From Betaproteobacteria bacterium HGW-Betaproteobacteria-4 (GTDB taxonomy: Bacteria > Pseudomonadota > Gammaproteobacteria > Burkholderiales > Rhodocyclaceae), in the NCBI GenBank assembly GCA_002840785.1, contig PHCH01000020.1, positions 1-36,615 of the forward strand: a stretch of 36,615 bases of DNA, read 5' to 3'. The notes below the pieces were generated by a model, which ran no database searches, was not told where the DNA came from, and saw nothing but the letters and a program-made list of their open reading frames with translations. The translations under genes and the position numbers were made by a program. Positions 8,067 to 16,386 of the stretch are shown here, piece after piece (within the stretch, counting starts at the first letter, position 1; each line of letters starts with the position of its first letter).

Positions 8067-9203
8067 ATGACATTGCGCTTCGTGCTGATTTGCGTTCTAG
8101 CCACTGGTATTTTCCAGGCCAGGGCAGAACCGACTCGTATCGCGGTCATTTATTCCGACTCGGACGACAGCATTGCCAGCAGTTTCGCCGGTGTTCTGGG
8201 TGGCATCGAAAACACGCCAGGCGTCGAGATCATCCTTCTCGCCCTTAAAGACCTCAACGAACCTCGGCTCAACCAGTTGCTGCTGACAGCCAATCAACGT
8301 GGCGGAGCATTGCAGCTAGCCGCAGCCGGCGGCAGCATCGGGCCGATCGCCGTCCTTTACCCTGACATCGGCGAACCCTATCGGAGTGTTTTCTCGAAAA
8401 TCATCGAGGGCATAGAGGAAAACGCCCAAACCAAGGTCACCAGCTACGCCATCGGTAGCAACTTCAACATCCAGGCACTGTCCGGCGAGTTGAAGCGGCA
8501 GGATATCCGCGTCGTCATCGCCCTTGGTCGCAATGGCCTGAAAGCTGCCAGTACGCTCGACAAGGACATTGGCGTGGTAGCCGGCGGCGTCGTTTCTGTC
8601 CCGGAATCCGATGGTCGTAGCACTGCCGTTCTTAGCTTGGCGCCGGACCCGGCTCTGTTGTTCTCCCGCCTAAAAACCTTGTCGCCGAAAACCCAGCGGG
8701 TTTTTGTCGTTTTCGACCCAAGTCACAATGCCTGGCTGATCAAACTGGCCCGCGATGCGGCACGCAGCCAAGGTATCGAATTAGTACCCCAGGAAGCCAG
8801 TAACCTGAAGAGCGCACTAAGCCTTTACCAGTCCATCTTTGCCATGGCCGACGCCCGGCGGGATGCCTTGTGGCTACCGCAGGACGGCGCAACGGTGGAC
8901 GACTCCCTTGTTTTGCCGCTCGTCTTGCAAGAGTCATGGAACAAGAGCATCCCGGTTTTCTCGAGCAACGTATCGCATGTCAAGCGAGGAGCCCTTTTCG
9001 CGCTGTACCCCAACAACCTCGAACTGGGGCGGAACCTGGCTGCTTCCGCACTTGGCGTTGCCAATGGCAACCCGGCAGCGCGAGGGACGCGGCCCTTGCG
9101 TGACGTACTGACTGCATTCAATACCCGTACCGCAAGCCACCTCGGCCTGTCCGTGTCATTCGCCCAACAGCAGGGCTTCGACCTGCTCTTCCCGGAGCAC
9201 TAG
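8067..9203 (+). CDS. Periplasmic ABC-type substrate-binding protein (PF04392/TrpX-like)
   Basis: 378 residues. Signal peptide MTLRFVLICVLATGIFQARA, then a two-lobe type I periplasmic binding fold: RIAVIYSDSDDSIASSFAGV, a central VVIALGRNGLKAA, TQRVFVVFDPSHNAWLIKLA, and DALWLPQDGATVDDSLVLPL. These fit the ABC_sub_bind family (PF04392), whose members typically occur with permease and ATPase genes. Here no permease or ATPase is adjacent. Instead a membrane hybrid kinase starts seven bases after the stop. That suggests a solute-presenting partner of the kinase rather than of a transporter, an inference from order only. The start at 8067 is set by the signal peptide; the open frame extends upstream into the receptor gene. 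Confidence 0.8.
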   Translation: MTLRFVLICVLATGIFQARAEPTRIAVIYSDSDDSIASSFAGVLGGIENTPGVEIILLALKDLNEPRLNQLLLTANQRGGALQLAAAGGSIGPIAVLYPDIGEPYRSVFSKIIEGIEENAQTKVTSYAIGSNFNIQALSGELKRQDIRVVIALGRNGLKAASTLDKDIGVVAGGVVSVPESDGRSTAVLSLAPDPALLFSRLKTLSPKTQRVFVVFDPSHNAWLIKLARDAARSQGIELVPQEASNLKSALSLYQSIFAMADARRDALWLPQDGATVDDSLVLPLVLQESWNKSIPVFSSNVSHVKRGALFALYPNNLELGRNLAASALGVANGNPAARGTRPLRDVLTAFNTRTASHLGLSVSFAQQQGFDLLFPEH

Positions 9204-9209
9204 CGAGCC

Positions 9210-12200
9210 ATGGCGTGGTTGTCTGGCTGGCTACTACGATTCAAGAGAACAACCTTCCGACGCCAACTGGCTCTTCTGTTTGGCGTCAGCGTCCTTGGGG
9301 TCTCCTTGCTCGCGGCTTTTGCCACGTCCTGGCAAGGTAGCCGCCAGCTATACTCGAGCAAACTGGACAATGGCCTGCGCATTACGCAGACACTGGCCAC
9401 GCAAAGCCGCCTGGCCCTGGCTTTTGGCTCGACCGACAACGTTGCCGAGGCACTTGAGACGGCGGCAGCCTTTCCCGACGTCACCCGGATCGAAATTCGC
9501 CACGTCGACGGGCGCATCCTTTTTGAAAGTGGAAGTGCCATAGTCGGCGAAATGGCCACCAATCTGGCGAACAGCAGTCGCCGCCCCTATCTGCTTGCCG
9601 AAAATGCTGGCGGCTGGCGTTTCGTCGCACCCGTCTGGTCGCTTTCCGGTCCCGATTCGCAATTCGAGGTAACCGAGCGCAAGGACATATTGCTTGGATT
9701 TGTCATCATCGACCAAAGCAAGGCCACGCTGAAAGCGCTGGTTCAGGAAGTATTCGTCGTCAATTTCACAGCCGGCCTCGCCTTCGCACTGATTTTCGGC
9801 ATCGGCCTGCGTTTTCTGGCCCGTCGGCTGATCCGGCCACTGGCCAATCTGTCGGCAACCATGGCTCGTGCCGAAAAGGGTGAAAGCGGCCTGCGCGCCG
9901 ACATCTCCGGCCCCCAAGATCTGGCCGAGATGGCCCATGCATTCAACAGCATGATGGTCGCCCTGGAGCAACGCGAACTGGAGTTGCGCACGGCGCGCGA
10001 CAGTGCCTTGCGCTTTGCCAAACTGAAATCTGATTTCGCCGCCACCGTCAGCCATGAGATCCGGACACCACTGAACGGCGTAATCGGTACGCTCGACATG
10101 CTCAAGCTAGGCAAATTGAACAATGAGCAGCAGGAACTGCTCGGTCTGGCTTGGGACTCTTCGCAATATCTGCTGGAGTTGATCAACAACATTCTCGATT
10201 TTTCCCGCCTGGAAGCCGGCCGAATGGGTGTCGATGCCTGCGATTTCGCACTCCAGCCGCTGATCGAAGGGATCATCAGCATGTTTCACACGCAGGCGAC
10301 CGGCAAGGGGCTGGAACTCACCGTCAACGTCGCCCCCGAAGTGCCGAAAATCCTCAACGGTGACCCGGCTCGAATTCGTCAGATTCTGATCAATCTGATC
10401 GGCAATGCCGTGAAATTTACCGAGCGAGGCTCGGTCACCCTAACGGTCGAAACCATAGAAGATGATGAAGTACTGCGATTCGGCGTGCGTGATACCGGCA
10501 TAGGCATAGCCGAGGAGCACCAGTCGGTCATTTTCGACTCCTTCACCCAGGCAGATACCTCGACCACCAGACGTTATGGCGGAAGCGGCCTCGGTCTGTC
10601 CATCTGCAAGCAAATCGCCAATCTGCTCGGCGGCGAAATTGGCGTCGATGGCAAGCCAGGCCAAGGCAGCCTGTTCTGGTTCACCATCCCCTGCGTTACC
10701 GGCCGGCCAATATCGTTGCTGCGCCCTGATGCCGAAGCCCCGGCCCTGAGCGGTTTACGCATTCTGATCGCCGAGGATAACGTCACCAACCAGCTGGTTG
10801 CCGCCGGCATGTTGCGCCTGATCGGCTGCTCCAGCGCCATCGCCCGGAATGGAGAGGAAGCGGTGAGCATGTGGCAGGATGGCGACTGGGATCTCATCCT
10901 GATGGACTGCTCGATGCCGGAAATGGATGGTTTTCAGGCCACGGCCGCCATTCGGCAGCGCGAAGCCGGTCGAGGCAAGCATGTTCCCATCCTCGCCATG
11001 ACAGCCAATACGCTGCCCGCCGATATTGAGCGCTGCAAGGCAAGCGGCATGGACGACCACCTGCCCAAACCCCTGACGCTGAGCACGCTAACTTCCCGCC
11101 TCGAACATTGGCTGAACTGGCAGCCGGACAAGACGCTCATTCCCCAGGCGGCGGACGATACCAGCGATCAACTCCTCGACTGCGGTGTCGTCAGGCGCTT
11201 GCGGGAAATTCTCGGCAGTTCGATAGGCGAGGCTGTCCGCCCCTTCCTGGAAGACATGCCGGGTTATCTTGCTGAGTTGGAAACCGCCATCGCCGAGGGC
11301 AACGCGGCCACGCTCCATCAAGTAACCCACGTCATCAAGGGGGCTGCCAGCAATCTGGGGGCCATTGCCCTGGCCGGAGTTGCCCGGGAAATGGAATTGC
11401 GGGCCGAGGCCAGCGATTTCAGCGAAACAAACGAACTGCTCCAGCGCTTGCGGACTGAATTCGCTCTCGTCGAACCGATTCTGACCGCGGAGCTGGAGGG
11501 AACGTCAAGCATCCAGCCCCTTCTGCGCGAGGATGCCCCGGTCGTTCTGGTCGTGGACGATGATCGCAGCACCCGATCCGCTCTGCGCAACGCCCTGCAG
11601 CGCAGCGGTTTCCGGGTGGCCGAAGCGGGCGATGGCAACGATGCCTTGATCTGGCTGGAAAACAACGATGCCGACGCCGTGCTGATGGATGCCCTGATGC
11701 CCGTCATGGATGGCTTTGACGCTTGCCTCGCCCTGAAACGCCACCCGCGCTGGAAAGAAATTCCCATTTTGATGATCACCGCACTCGAAGACCGCCAATC
11801 CATCGAGCGCGCCTTCGAGGTCGGTGCCAGTGACTTCATCCCCAAGCCCATCCACCTGTCCGTCGTCAATCAGCGGGTACGGCGGGTCATTGACGCCACC
11901 CGGGCCGAACGCCATGTCCAGCATCTCGCCTACAACGATGCGCTGACCGGCCTGCCCAACCGCCTGCTGTTCATGGAGCAACTAAGTCGGGCCATTGAGC
12001 ATGCCTCGGCCCAAACGACCCAGTTGGCAGTGCTTTTCCTCGACCTGGACCGCTTCAAGTTCATCAACGACACACTGGGTCACGAGGCAGGTGACAAGCT
12101 ACTGGCCGCCATGGCCCAACGTCTCAAGGGTTGCGTCCGGGCCGACGACTGCGTTGCCCGCCTGGGCGGCGATGAATTCACGGTCCTGCTCGACGACCTG

Positions 12201-13238
12201 CCGAACGCTGCCGTTTCCGCCAGCGTCGCCCAGAACATATGCCGCACGGTATCCGCGCCGCTAGTCATTGATGGCCAGGAAATCGTCATCACCGCCAGCA
12301 TAGGCATCTCGCTGTTTCCACAGGATGGGCCGGATCTCAGCCGCCTGCTCCGCCATGCCGACACCGCCATGTATCGTGCCAAGCAGAGCGGCAGTGGCTT
12401 CTGTTATTACGAGGCCGCCATGGAGTCTGCCGTCTCGGACAGATTGAAGCTGGAAAACGATCTGCGCCACGCGCTGGAGCGCGAGGAGTTCTCCGTTTTC
12501 TATCAGCCGGTGATAGACACCGTCACCGGCAGCATCACCGGCGTCGAGGCCTTGGTGCGCTGGATACACCCGGAGAACGGCATCGTCTCTCCGGGCGAAT
12601 TCATACCCGTTGCCGAGGAAACCGGCCTCATCCTGCCGCTTGGCGAATTCGTCCTGCGCAGTGCTTGCCGGCAAACCAAGGCCTGGCTCGACAACGGCAT
12701 GCCGAACCTCCATGTCGCCGTCAATCTTTCGGCCAAACAACTCGAACAGCCCAACCTGCGGAATATCGTTCTCGAGGCGCTGGAAGATAGCGGCCTGCCG
12801 GCTTCGTCCCTGGTCCTCGAAATCACCGAAAGCGTGCTGATGGAACGGGCTGCGGAAAGCATCGGCCTGCTAAGCGAGTTGCGCAATCTGGGCATTCATA
12901 TTTCCATTGACGATTTCGGCACGGGCTATTCCTCGCTGTCCTACCTCAAGCACTTGCCGGCCAACACCCTGAAAATCGACCGCTCTTTCGTTCAGGACAT
13001 GCCCGAAGATGAAGATGCCGTCGCCATCGTCACCGGCATTCTGGCGCTCGCCCACAGCTTGCGCATGACAGTTGTCGCCGAAGGGGTTGAAACGGATGCC
13101 CAGCGGGCGACGCTGACCCGCCTGGAGTGCGACTGCATGCAGGGCTTCCTTTTCTCCAAACCATTGCCGGCCGAACTGGTCGAAACACGGCTGTTTGCTC
13201 CCAAACGCCGGAAGCGCGCACTAAAGAAGCAAAGCTGA
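9210..13238 (+). CDS. Membrane hybrid histidine kinase with REC-HPt-REC-GGDEF-EAL output
   Basis: 1342 residues. TM1 about 20-40; periplasmic sensor region about 41-180; TM2 about 181-203; HAMP about 205-258. HisKA carries H282 (TVSHEIRTPLNG). The ATPase domain has the N box (LINLIGNAVKF), DTGIGIA and GGSGLGLSI. REC1 has D566; HPt has H707 (VTHVIKGAASNLG); REC2 has D827. GGDEF is at 986-990 (RLGGDEFTVLL) and EAL at 1113-1115, with EITES, IDDFGTGYSSLSYL and AEGVE all intact. A complete phosphorelay and both c-di-GMP synthesis and hydrolysis signatures are therefore in one chain. Placement after a TonB receptor and a binding protein suggests that periplasmic solute occupancy controls c-di-GMP. 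The start is weakly supported (GCGAG seven bases upstream), but no better one exists. Confidence 0.95.
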   Translation: MAWLSGWLLRFKRTTFRRQLALLFGVSVLGVSLLAAFATSWQGSRQLYSSKLDNGLRITQTLATQSRLALAFGSTDNVAEALETAAAFPDVTRIEIRHVDGRILFESGSAIVGEMATNLANSSRRPYLLAENAGGWRFVAPVWSLSGPDSQFEVTERKDILLGFVIIDQSKATLKALVQEVFVVNFTAGLAFALIFGIGLRFLARRLIRPLANLSATMARAEKGESGLRADISGPQDLAEMAHAFNSMMVALEQRELELRTARDSALRFAKLKSDFAATVSHEIRTPLNGVIGTLDMLKLGKLNNEQQELLGLAWDSSQYLLELINNILDFSRLEAGRMGVDACDFALQPLIEGIISMFHTQATGKGLELTVNVAPEVPKILNGDPARIRQILINLIGNAVKFTERGSVTLTVETIEDDEVLRFGVRDTGIGIAEEHQSVIFDSFTQADTSTTRRYGGSGLGLSICKQIANLLGGEIGVDGKPGQGSLFWFTIPCVTGRPISLLRPDAEAPALSGLRILIAEDNVTNQLVAAGMLRLIGCSSAIARNGEEAVSMWQDGDWDLILMDCSMPEMDGFQATAAIRQREAGRGKHVPILAMTANTLPADIERCKASGMDDHLPKPLTLSTLTSRLEHWLNWQPDKTLIPQAADDTSDQLLDCGVVRRLREILGSSIGEAVRPFLEDMPGYLAELETAIAEGNAATLHQVTHVIKGAASNLGAIALAGVAREMELRAEASDFSETNELLQRLRTEFALVEPILTAELEGTSSIQPLLREDAPVVLVVDDDRSTRSALRNALQRSGFRVAEAGDGNDALIWLENNDADAVLMDALMPVMDGFDACLALKRHPRWKEIPILMITALEDRQSIERAFEVGASDFIPKPIHLSVVNQRVRRVIDATRAERHVQHLAYNDALTGLPNRLLFMEQLSRAIEHASAQTTQLAVLFLDLDRFKFINDTLGHEAGDKLLAAMAQRLKGCVRADDCVARLGGDEFTVLLDDLPNAAVSASVAQNICRTVSAPLVIDGQEIVITASIGISLFPQDGPDLSRLLRHADTAMYRAKQSGSGFCYYEAAMESAVSDRLKLENDLRHALEREEFSVFYQPVIDTVTGSITGVEALVRWIHPENGIVSPGEFIPVAEETGLILPLGEFVLRSACRQTKAWLDNGMPNLHVAVNLSAKQLEQPNLRNIVLEALEDSGLPASSLVLEITESVLMERAAESIGLLSELRNLGIHISIDDFGTGYSSLSYLKHLPANTLKIDRSFVQDMPEDEDAVAIVTGILALAHSLRMTVVAEGVETDAQRATLTRLECDCMQGFLFSKPLPAELVETRLFAPKRRKRALKKQS

Positions 13239-13244
13239 GGTTTA

Positions 13245-13263
13245 TTGCCCATTAATTGGGCAA
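13245..13263. terminator. Stem-loop after the hybrid kinase gene
   Basis: Perfect inverted repeat TTGCCCA-TTAAT-TGGGCAA starting seven bases after the kinase stop codon. There is no T-run on either side, so it is either a weak or Rho-assisted transcript end or a palindromic protein-binding site; the position favours the former. Confidence 0.4.
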
Positions 13264-13433
13264 CGCGTAAAAGCCGTTACAGCTCATGAGCTTGCCTGGC
13301 TTGTCCCGAGCTTATCCACAGCCTTGTCCGACCAGAACGGGGATAACCACAACCTAATTGCGTGTAAAAAAAACCCACGCCAAATTTCAGGTTGGACGTA
13401 AAATTATCTCGCACAATTTTCCGGGGTGACCCC

Positions 13434-13847
13434 ATGTATCGACAAATCTCTGCTGCGCTCCTGATCGTCGGCATCGCCTCGATCACATCGGGATGTGCTC
13501 CCGTGATCGTTTCAGCAGCAGGCCTCGGCGCCAGCGCCATCTTTTCCCATCACGTGAACGGTCAGGCCTCGCGGACCTTCACCGCACCGCTCCGCCGCGT
13601 GCGCGTTGCCGTGCTGACCGCCTTGAAGAAAATGTCGATCAAACCCGAGGCCACCGAAAAAACAGAACTTGGCCAGCGCATCACGGCCAGCGCCGGGGGA
13701 CGCAATATCGAGATCGAACTTGAAGTCGTCACCCCGAGCACCACCCTCATGCGCACGGTGGCCCGCAGCGAAAGCGGGTTGACGGTCGATTCGGCAACAG
13801 CCACCGAAATCACCCATCAGACCGAAACAGCCATCGGTCGCAGCTAA
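13434..13847 (+). CDS. Small lipoprotein, DUF3568-like
   Basis: 137 residues. Type II signal peptide with the lipobox ITSGC (Cys at 21) after a hydrophobic ILLIVGI-like stretch, then VIVSAAGLGASAIFSHHVNG. The mature part resembles DUF3568-type small proteins, with a central segment VRVAVLTALKKMSIKPEATE (one helix of a compact alpha/beta domain) and strands such as RNIEIELEVVTP. It is probably anchored in the outer membrane; its role is unknown. GGGGTGA just before the ATG may serve as ribosome binding site. It ends 18 bases from the stop of the convergent minus-strand operon. Confidence 0.75.
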   Translation: MYRQISAALLIVGIASITSGCAPVIVSAAGLGASAIFSHHVNGQASRTFTAPLRRVRVAVLTALKKMSIKPEATEKTELGQRITASAGGRNIEIELEVVTPSTTLMRTVARSESGLTVDSATATEITHQTETAIGRS

Positions 13848-13865
13848 GTGGCCGCCGGGCCGTCG

Positions 13866-14186
13866 CTATTTCGGCAGCGGCGGCAAGCCCTGGCGCTTGC
13901 GGGCCTGATTGCAGGCAGCGTGTTCGGTGTCGAACTCCCGACAGGGCGATGGCCGAACATCGTAAATCGTGCATTGCACCGCCACACCAAGCTCCCCGGC
14001 CAACGCCACGCAACGTGGCGGGCTGGCGTCGGTGCCACACAGACGGACGATGGCCGGGGTGACGGGTACCGTCAGGTCGACCGGCACACCCTGCCCCCAG
14101 GCAAAAGCGCCACCGGCCAGCTCGGCCGGATGAAAATCGACACGAAAGCTCGCGCAGCAGGCGCCGCAGGTCTGACAGACGTTCAT
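13866..14186 (-). CDS. YkgJ-family CxxC cysteine-cluster protein
   Basis: 106 residues from the ATG at 14186. The N-terminus MNVCQTCGACC has the clustered cysteines typical of the YkgJ/CxxCxxCC family (PF03692), a putative zinc- or iron-sulfur-binding domain. Further cysteines occur in RCVAL, VQCTIYDVRPSPCREF and HAACNQAR; the YDVRPxxCREF signature is characteristic. No reaction is known for the family. It is the last gene of a minus-strand operon and overlaps the trmB-like gene by four bases (ATGA). A longer open frame upstream lies inside trmB and is rejected. Confidence 0.88.
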   Translation of the reverse strand: MNVCQTCGACCASFRVDFHPAELAGGAFAWGQGVPVDLTVPVTPAIVRLCGTDASPPRCVALAGELGVAVQCTIYDVRPSPCREFDTEHAACNQARKRQGLPPLPK

Positions 14187-14863
14187 CGCAGGCTGACCCG
14201 GCAGCGCCATAATTCGTGGCCGGAGGCGAGGTATTTTTTCTCGAAGGGCGTCATCGGGTCGTCGGTCTGCCACGGTTCGGCGACCACCGGCTGGCCGCTG
14301 AGCAGGCTCAGCGCCTGGGCCATTTCCTCGATGTAAATGCGCCAGTTGCTGCGGCATTCGACCTCGCCACCCAGTTCGCGCCATACCGGAAACACCGCGT
14401 GGCCCTGCCAGCGCCGGGCCAGATGGCCGATCTTCGGCCACGGGTTGGGATAGAGGTTGTAATGGCGGGCCAGACGCATCCCGCTGTCGGCCAGAAGGCG
14501 CCAGAAATCGACCAGATCGGCCCGGATCAGCAGGGCGTTGGCCGGCATCGGCAAGGGTTTGCCGCGATTGATACGGTCGACCGACTGATCGACGCCAAAA
14601 ACAAAATGATCAGGAAAGCTTTCGGCGATGCGCTGCGTGCTCCAGCCGACGCCGCAGCCGGCATCGAGAATGAGCGGCGCCTGCGGATTCCACGCTTGAC
14701 GCGCCGCCAGCGCCAGCGCGAAGGCTTCGCGGTTGTAGTCCGCAACCGGCTTCCGGAACGGATGCGCCATATGGCGGCGAACAAGCGCCTCGAGGTCGCG
14801 GTGCGGGCCTTCCTGGGCGCTGGAAATGAAGCGGGAGTTGCCTGCCACGGTTTCGTCCGTCAT
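14183..14863 (-). CDS. TrmB-like tRNA (guanine-N7)-methyltransferase-family protein
   Basis: 226 residues from the ATG at 14863. SAM-binding motif ILDAGCGVGWSTQRIAESFP, then FGVDQS, LIRADLVDFWRLL and the TrmB-like YPNPWPKIGHLARRWQGH (canonical TrmB: FPDPWPKxRHxxRR), and C-terminal TPFEKKYLASGHELWRCRV (canonical TxFExxxxxxGHxI). The class is clear, but several positions differ from standard TrmB (Asn for Asp in PDPWPK), so this may be a paralogue with another target. It overlaps dusC upstream and the CxxC gene downstream by four bases each. Sharing an operon with dusC, a tRNA modification gene, supports a tRNA role. Confidence 0.78.
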   Translation of the reverse strand: MTDETVAGNSRFISSAQEGPHRDLEALVRRHMAHPFRKPVADYNREAFALALAARQAWNPQAPLILDAGCGVGWSTQRIAESFPDHFVFGVDQSVDRINRGKPLPMPANALLIRADLVDFWRLLADSGMRLARHYNLYPNPWPKIGHLARRWQGHAVFPVWRELGGEVECRSNWRIYIEEMAQALSLLSGQPVVAEPWQTDDPMTPFEKKYLASGHELWRCRVSLR

Positions 14864-15819
14864 GCCGCCAGCCGTTCCGGCGTCAGCAGGCCCTCGGCGA
14901 CCAGCGCCGCGTCGATCTCGGCAGCGCCCTTGATCGGCCGCAGGAGATCGTAAAGCGCGACGGCCTCCGGGTAATGTCGCCGCATCATGGCCAGCCATTG
15001 CTTGAGCCGGCCGCCGGCATGCACCGCCACGACTTTTTTGCGCACGCCCAGCCAGTAGTCGCCGACAGCCGGCCGGATTTCTGCCCAGCCGCCGGTCGCC
15101 TCGCCGCGCACGCGTCGCGCCAGCAACGGGTCGGCCACGGCGCCTCGACCAACCATGATGTCGGCGCAACCGGTCGCCGCCTGGCAGTTGCGAAAATCCT
15201 CGACGGTCCACACTTCGCCGTTGGCGATCAGCGGAATGGCGATGGCGGCGCGCACCCGGTCGATCCATTCCCAGCGGGCCGGCGGACGATAGCCGTCGGC
15301 CTTGGTCCGGCCGTGCACGATCAGCTCGTCGATGCCGGCGGCGACCAGTGCCTGGGCGTTGTCGACGGCCCGGCTGGTGTTGTCGATGCCAAGGCGCATC
15401 TTGGCGGTAAACGGGATGTGCGCCGGCACCACGGCGCGCACGGCGCTGGTGATTTCATGCAGCAACTCCGGCTCGCCAAGCAAGGCAGCCCCGCCGCGAT
15501 GGCGATTCACGGTTGGCGCCGGGCAGCCGAAATTGAGGTCGATACCAGCCGGATTGAGCGTCACCAGCCGGCTCGCATTGGCGGCCATCAAAAACGGATC
15601 GGAACCGAGCAGCTGCACGCGCATCAGCGTGCCCGCCGCCGTCTTGCTGCCGTTCAGCAGTTCCGGACAAATCCGCTCGTAGGTCTTGGCCGGCAGCACA
15701 TTGGCCGACACCCGGACAAATTCGCAGATGCCCCAGTCGTAGCCGCCAATGGCCGTCAGCACGCCGCGCAACAAATCGTCGGCGAGCCCTTCCATGGGAG
15801 CGAGAAGAATGCGGGACAT
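14860..15819 (-). CDS. dusC: tRNA-dihydrouridine synthase, DusC type
   Basis: 319 residues; FMN-dependent enzyme reducing uridine to dihydrouridine in tRNA (E. coli DusC modifies U16). TIM-barrel start MSRILLAPMEGLADDLLR, the active-site motif LNFGCPAPTVNRHRGGAALL with Cys99, KMRLGIDN, IVHGRTKADGYRPPARWEWI, PLIANGEVWTVEDF and IMVGRGAVADPLL (FMN phosphate binding). The EGLADDLLR start and CEFVRVS are DusC-like rather than DusA/B. First gene of a three-gene minus-strand operon; its start is 50 bases from the divergent PIN-domain gene. Confidence 0.92.
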   Translation of the reverse strand: MSRILLAPMEGLADDLLRGVLTAIGGYDWGICEFVRVSANVLPAKTYERICPELLNGSKTAAGTLMRVQLLGSDPFLMAANASRLVTLNPAGIDLNFGCPAPTVNRHRGGAALLGEPELLHEITSAVRAVVPAHIPFTAKMRLGIDNTSRAVDNAQALVAAGIDELIVHGRTKADGYRPPARWEWIDRVRAAIAIPLIANGEVWTVEDFRNCQAATGCADIMVGRGAVADPLLARRVRGEATGGWAEIRPAVGDYWLGVRKKVVAVHAGGRLKQWLAMMRRHYPEAVALYDLLRPIKGAAEIDAALVAEGLLTPERLAA

Positions 15820-15857
15820 CGGGCGGGTTCCAAATCAGGCGCGGCAAAGGCCGGCAT

Positions 15858-15863
15858 TATAAT
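15858..15863 (+). promoter_or_regulatory. TATAAT six bases before the PIN-domain gene
   Basis: Exact -10 hexamer TATAAT followed by CGCCCC and ATG at 15870. No Shine-Dalgarno sequence is present. The spacing predicts a leaderless or nearly leaderless transcript. Confidence 0.5.
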
Positions 15864-15869
15864 CGCCCC

Positions 15870-16289
15870 ATGCTGCGCTTAGTTCTCGATACCAATGTCG
15901 TCCTCGACCTCTTTCACTGGGGCAACACCGATGCCGTGCCGATCATGGCGGCGCTCGAGGCCGGGAATATCCAATGTGTCGTCGACGCCCGCACGCTCGA
16001 CGAGTTGCAACGCGTGCTGACCTATCCGCAGCTCAAGCTGACGCCGGCCATGATCGCCGAACGCTATGCGCGCTACACCGGGCTGGTCGAGGTGTTTCCC
16101 GACGGCGAAGCGCCGAAGCTGCCGCGCTGCAAGGATCGGGACGACCAGAAGTTCCTCGAACTGGCCGCCCGCTGCGGCGCCAACCTGCTGGTCAGCAAGG
16201 ACAAGGCGCTGCTCCAGCTGCGCGGACGAACCACCCTGGGATTCCAGATCGTCAAGCCGGCGGCGGCATCGGCATTGCTGACGGCCTGA
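15870..16289 (+). CDS. PIN-domain putative ribonuclease (TIGR00305-like)
   Basis: 139 residues. The start MLRLVLDTNVVLDLF supplies the first catalytic acid (D7), TLDELQRVL the glutamate (E45), and CKDRDDQKFLELA plus LLVSKDKALLQL the remaining acidic positions. This layout fits the putative toxin-antitoxin PIN family. No antitoxin-like gene lies beside it (upstream is divergent dusC, downstream a repeat copy and a convergent hydrolase), so it is either an orphan toxin or a housekeeping nuclease. Confidence 0.87.
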   Translation: MLRLVLDTNVVLDLFHWGNTDAVPIMAALEAGNIQCVVDARTLDELQRVLTYPQLKLTPAMIAERYARYTGLVEVFPDGEAPKLPRCKDRDDQKFLELAARCGANLLVSKDKALLQLRGRTTLGFQIVKPAAASALLTA

Positions 16290-16325
16290 GACAAAATCAG
16301 CCTTGGGTGGGCGCCGGTACGGAAT

Positions 16326-16362
16326 CCCACGGTCAACCGGGAAAAATGGCCAAAATTGAAAA
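16326..16362 (+). repeat. Dispersed repeat, copy 2 (intergenic)
   Basis: Exact core ACGGTCAACCGG preceded by CCC and followed by GAAAAATGGCCAAAATTGAA. It lies between the convergent PIN-domain and hydrolase genes, a typical place for uptake-type or terminator-associated repeats. Confidence 0.8.
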
Positions 16363-16386
16363 GGGAGGCGCGGCGAATCAGCCTCG

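Noticed and set aside
13312..13320. TTATCCACA, a perfect DnaA-box consensus
   Set aside because: Single site in a 195-base intergenic gap with no cluster, AT-rich unwinding region or origin-type genes; a lone 9-mer can occur by chance.
15870..16289. PIN-domain gene as part of a toxin-antitoxin pair
   Set aside because: No small antitoxin-like ORF lies immediately upstream (50 bases to divergent dusC) or downstream on the same strand.
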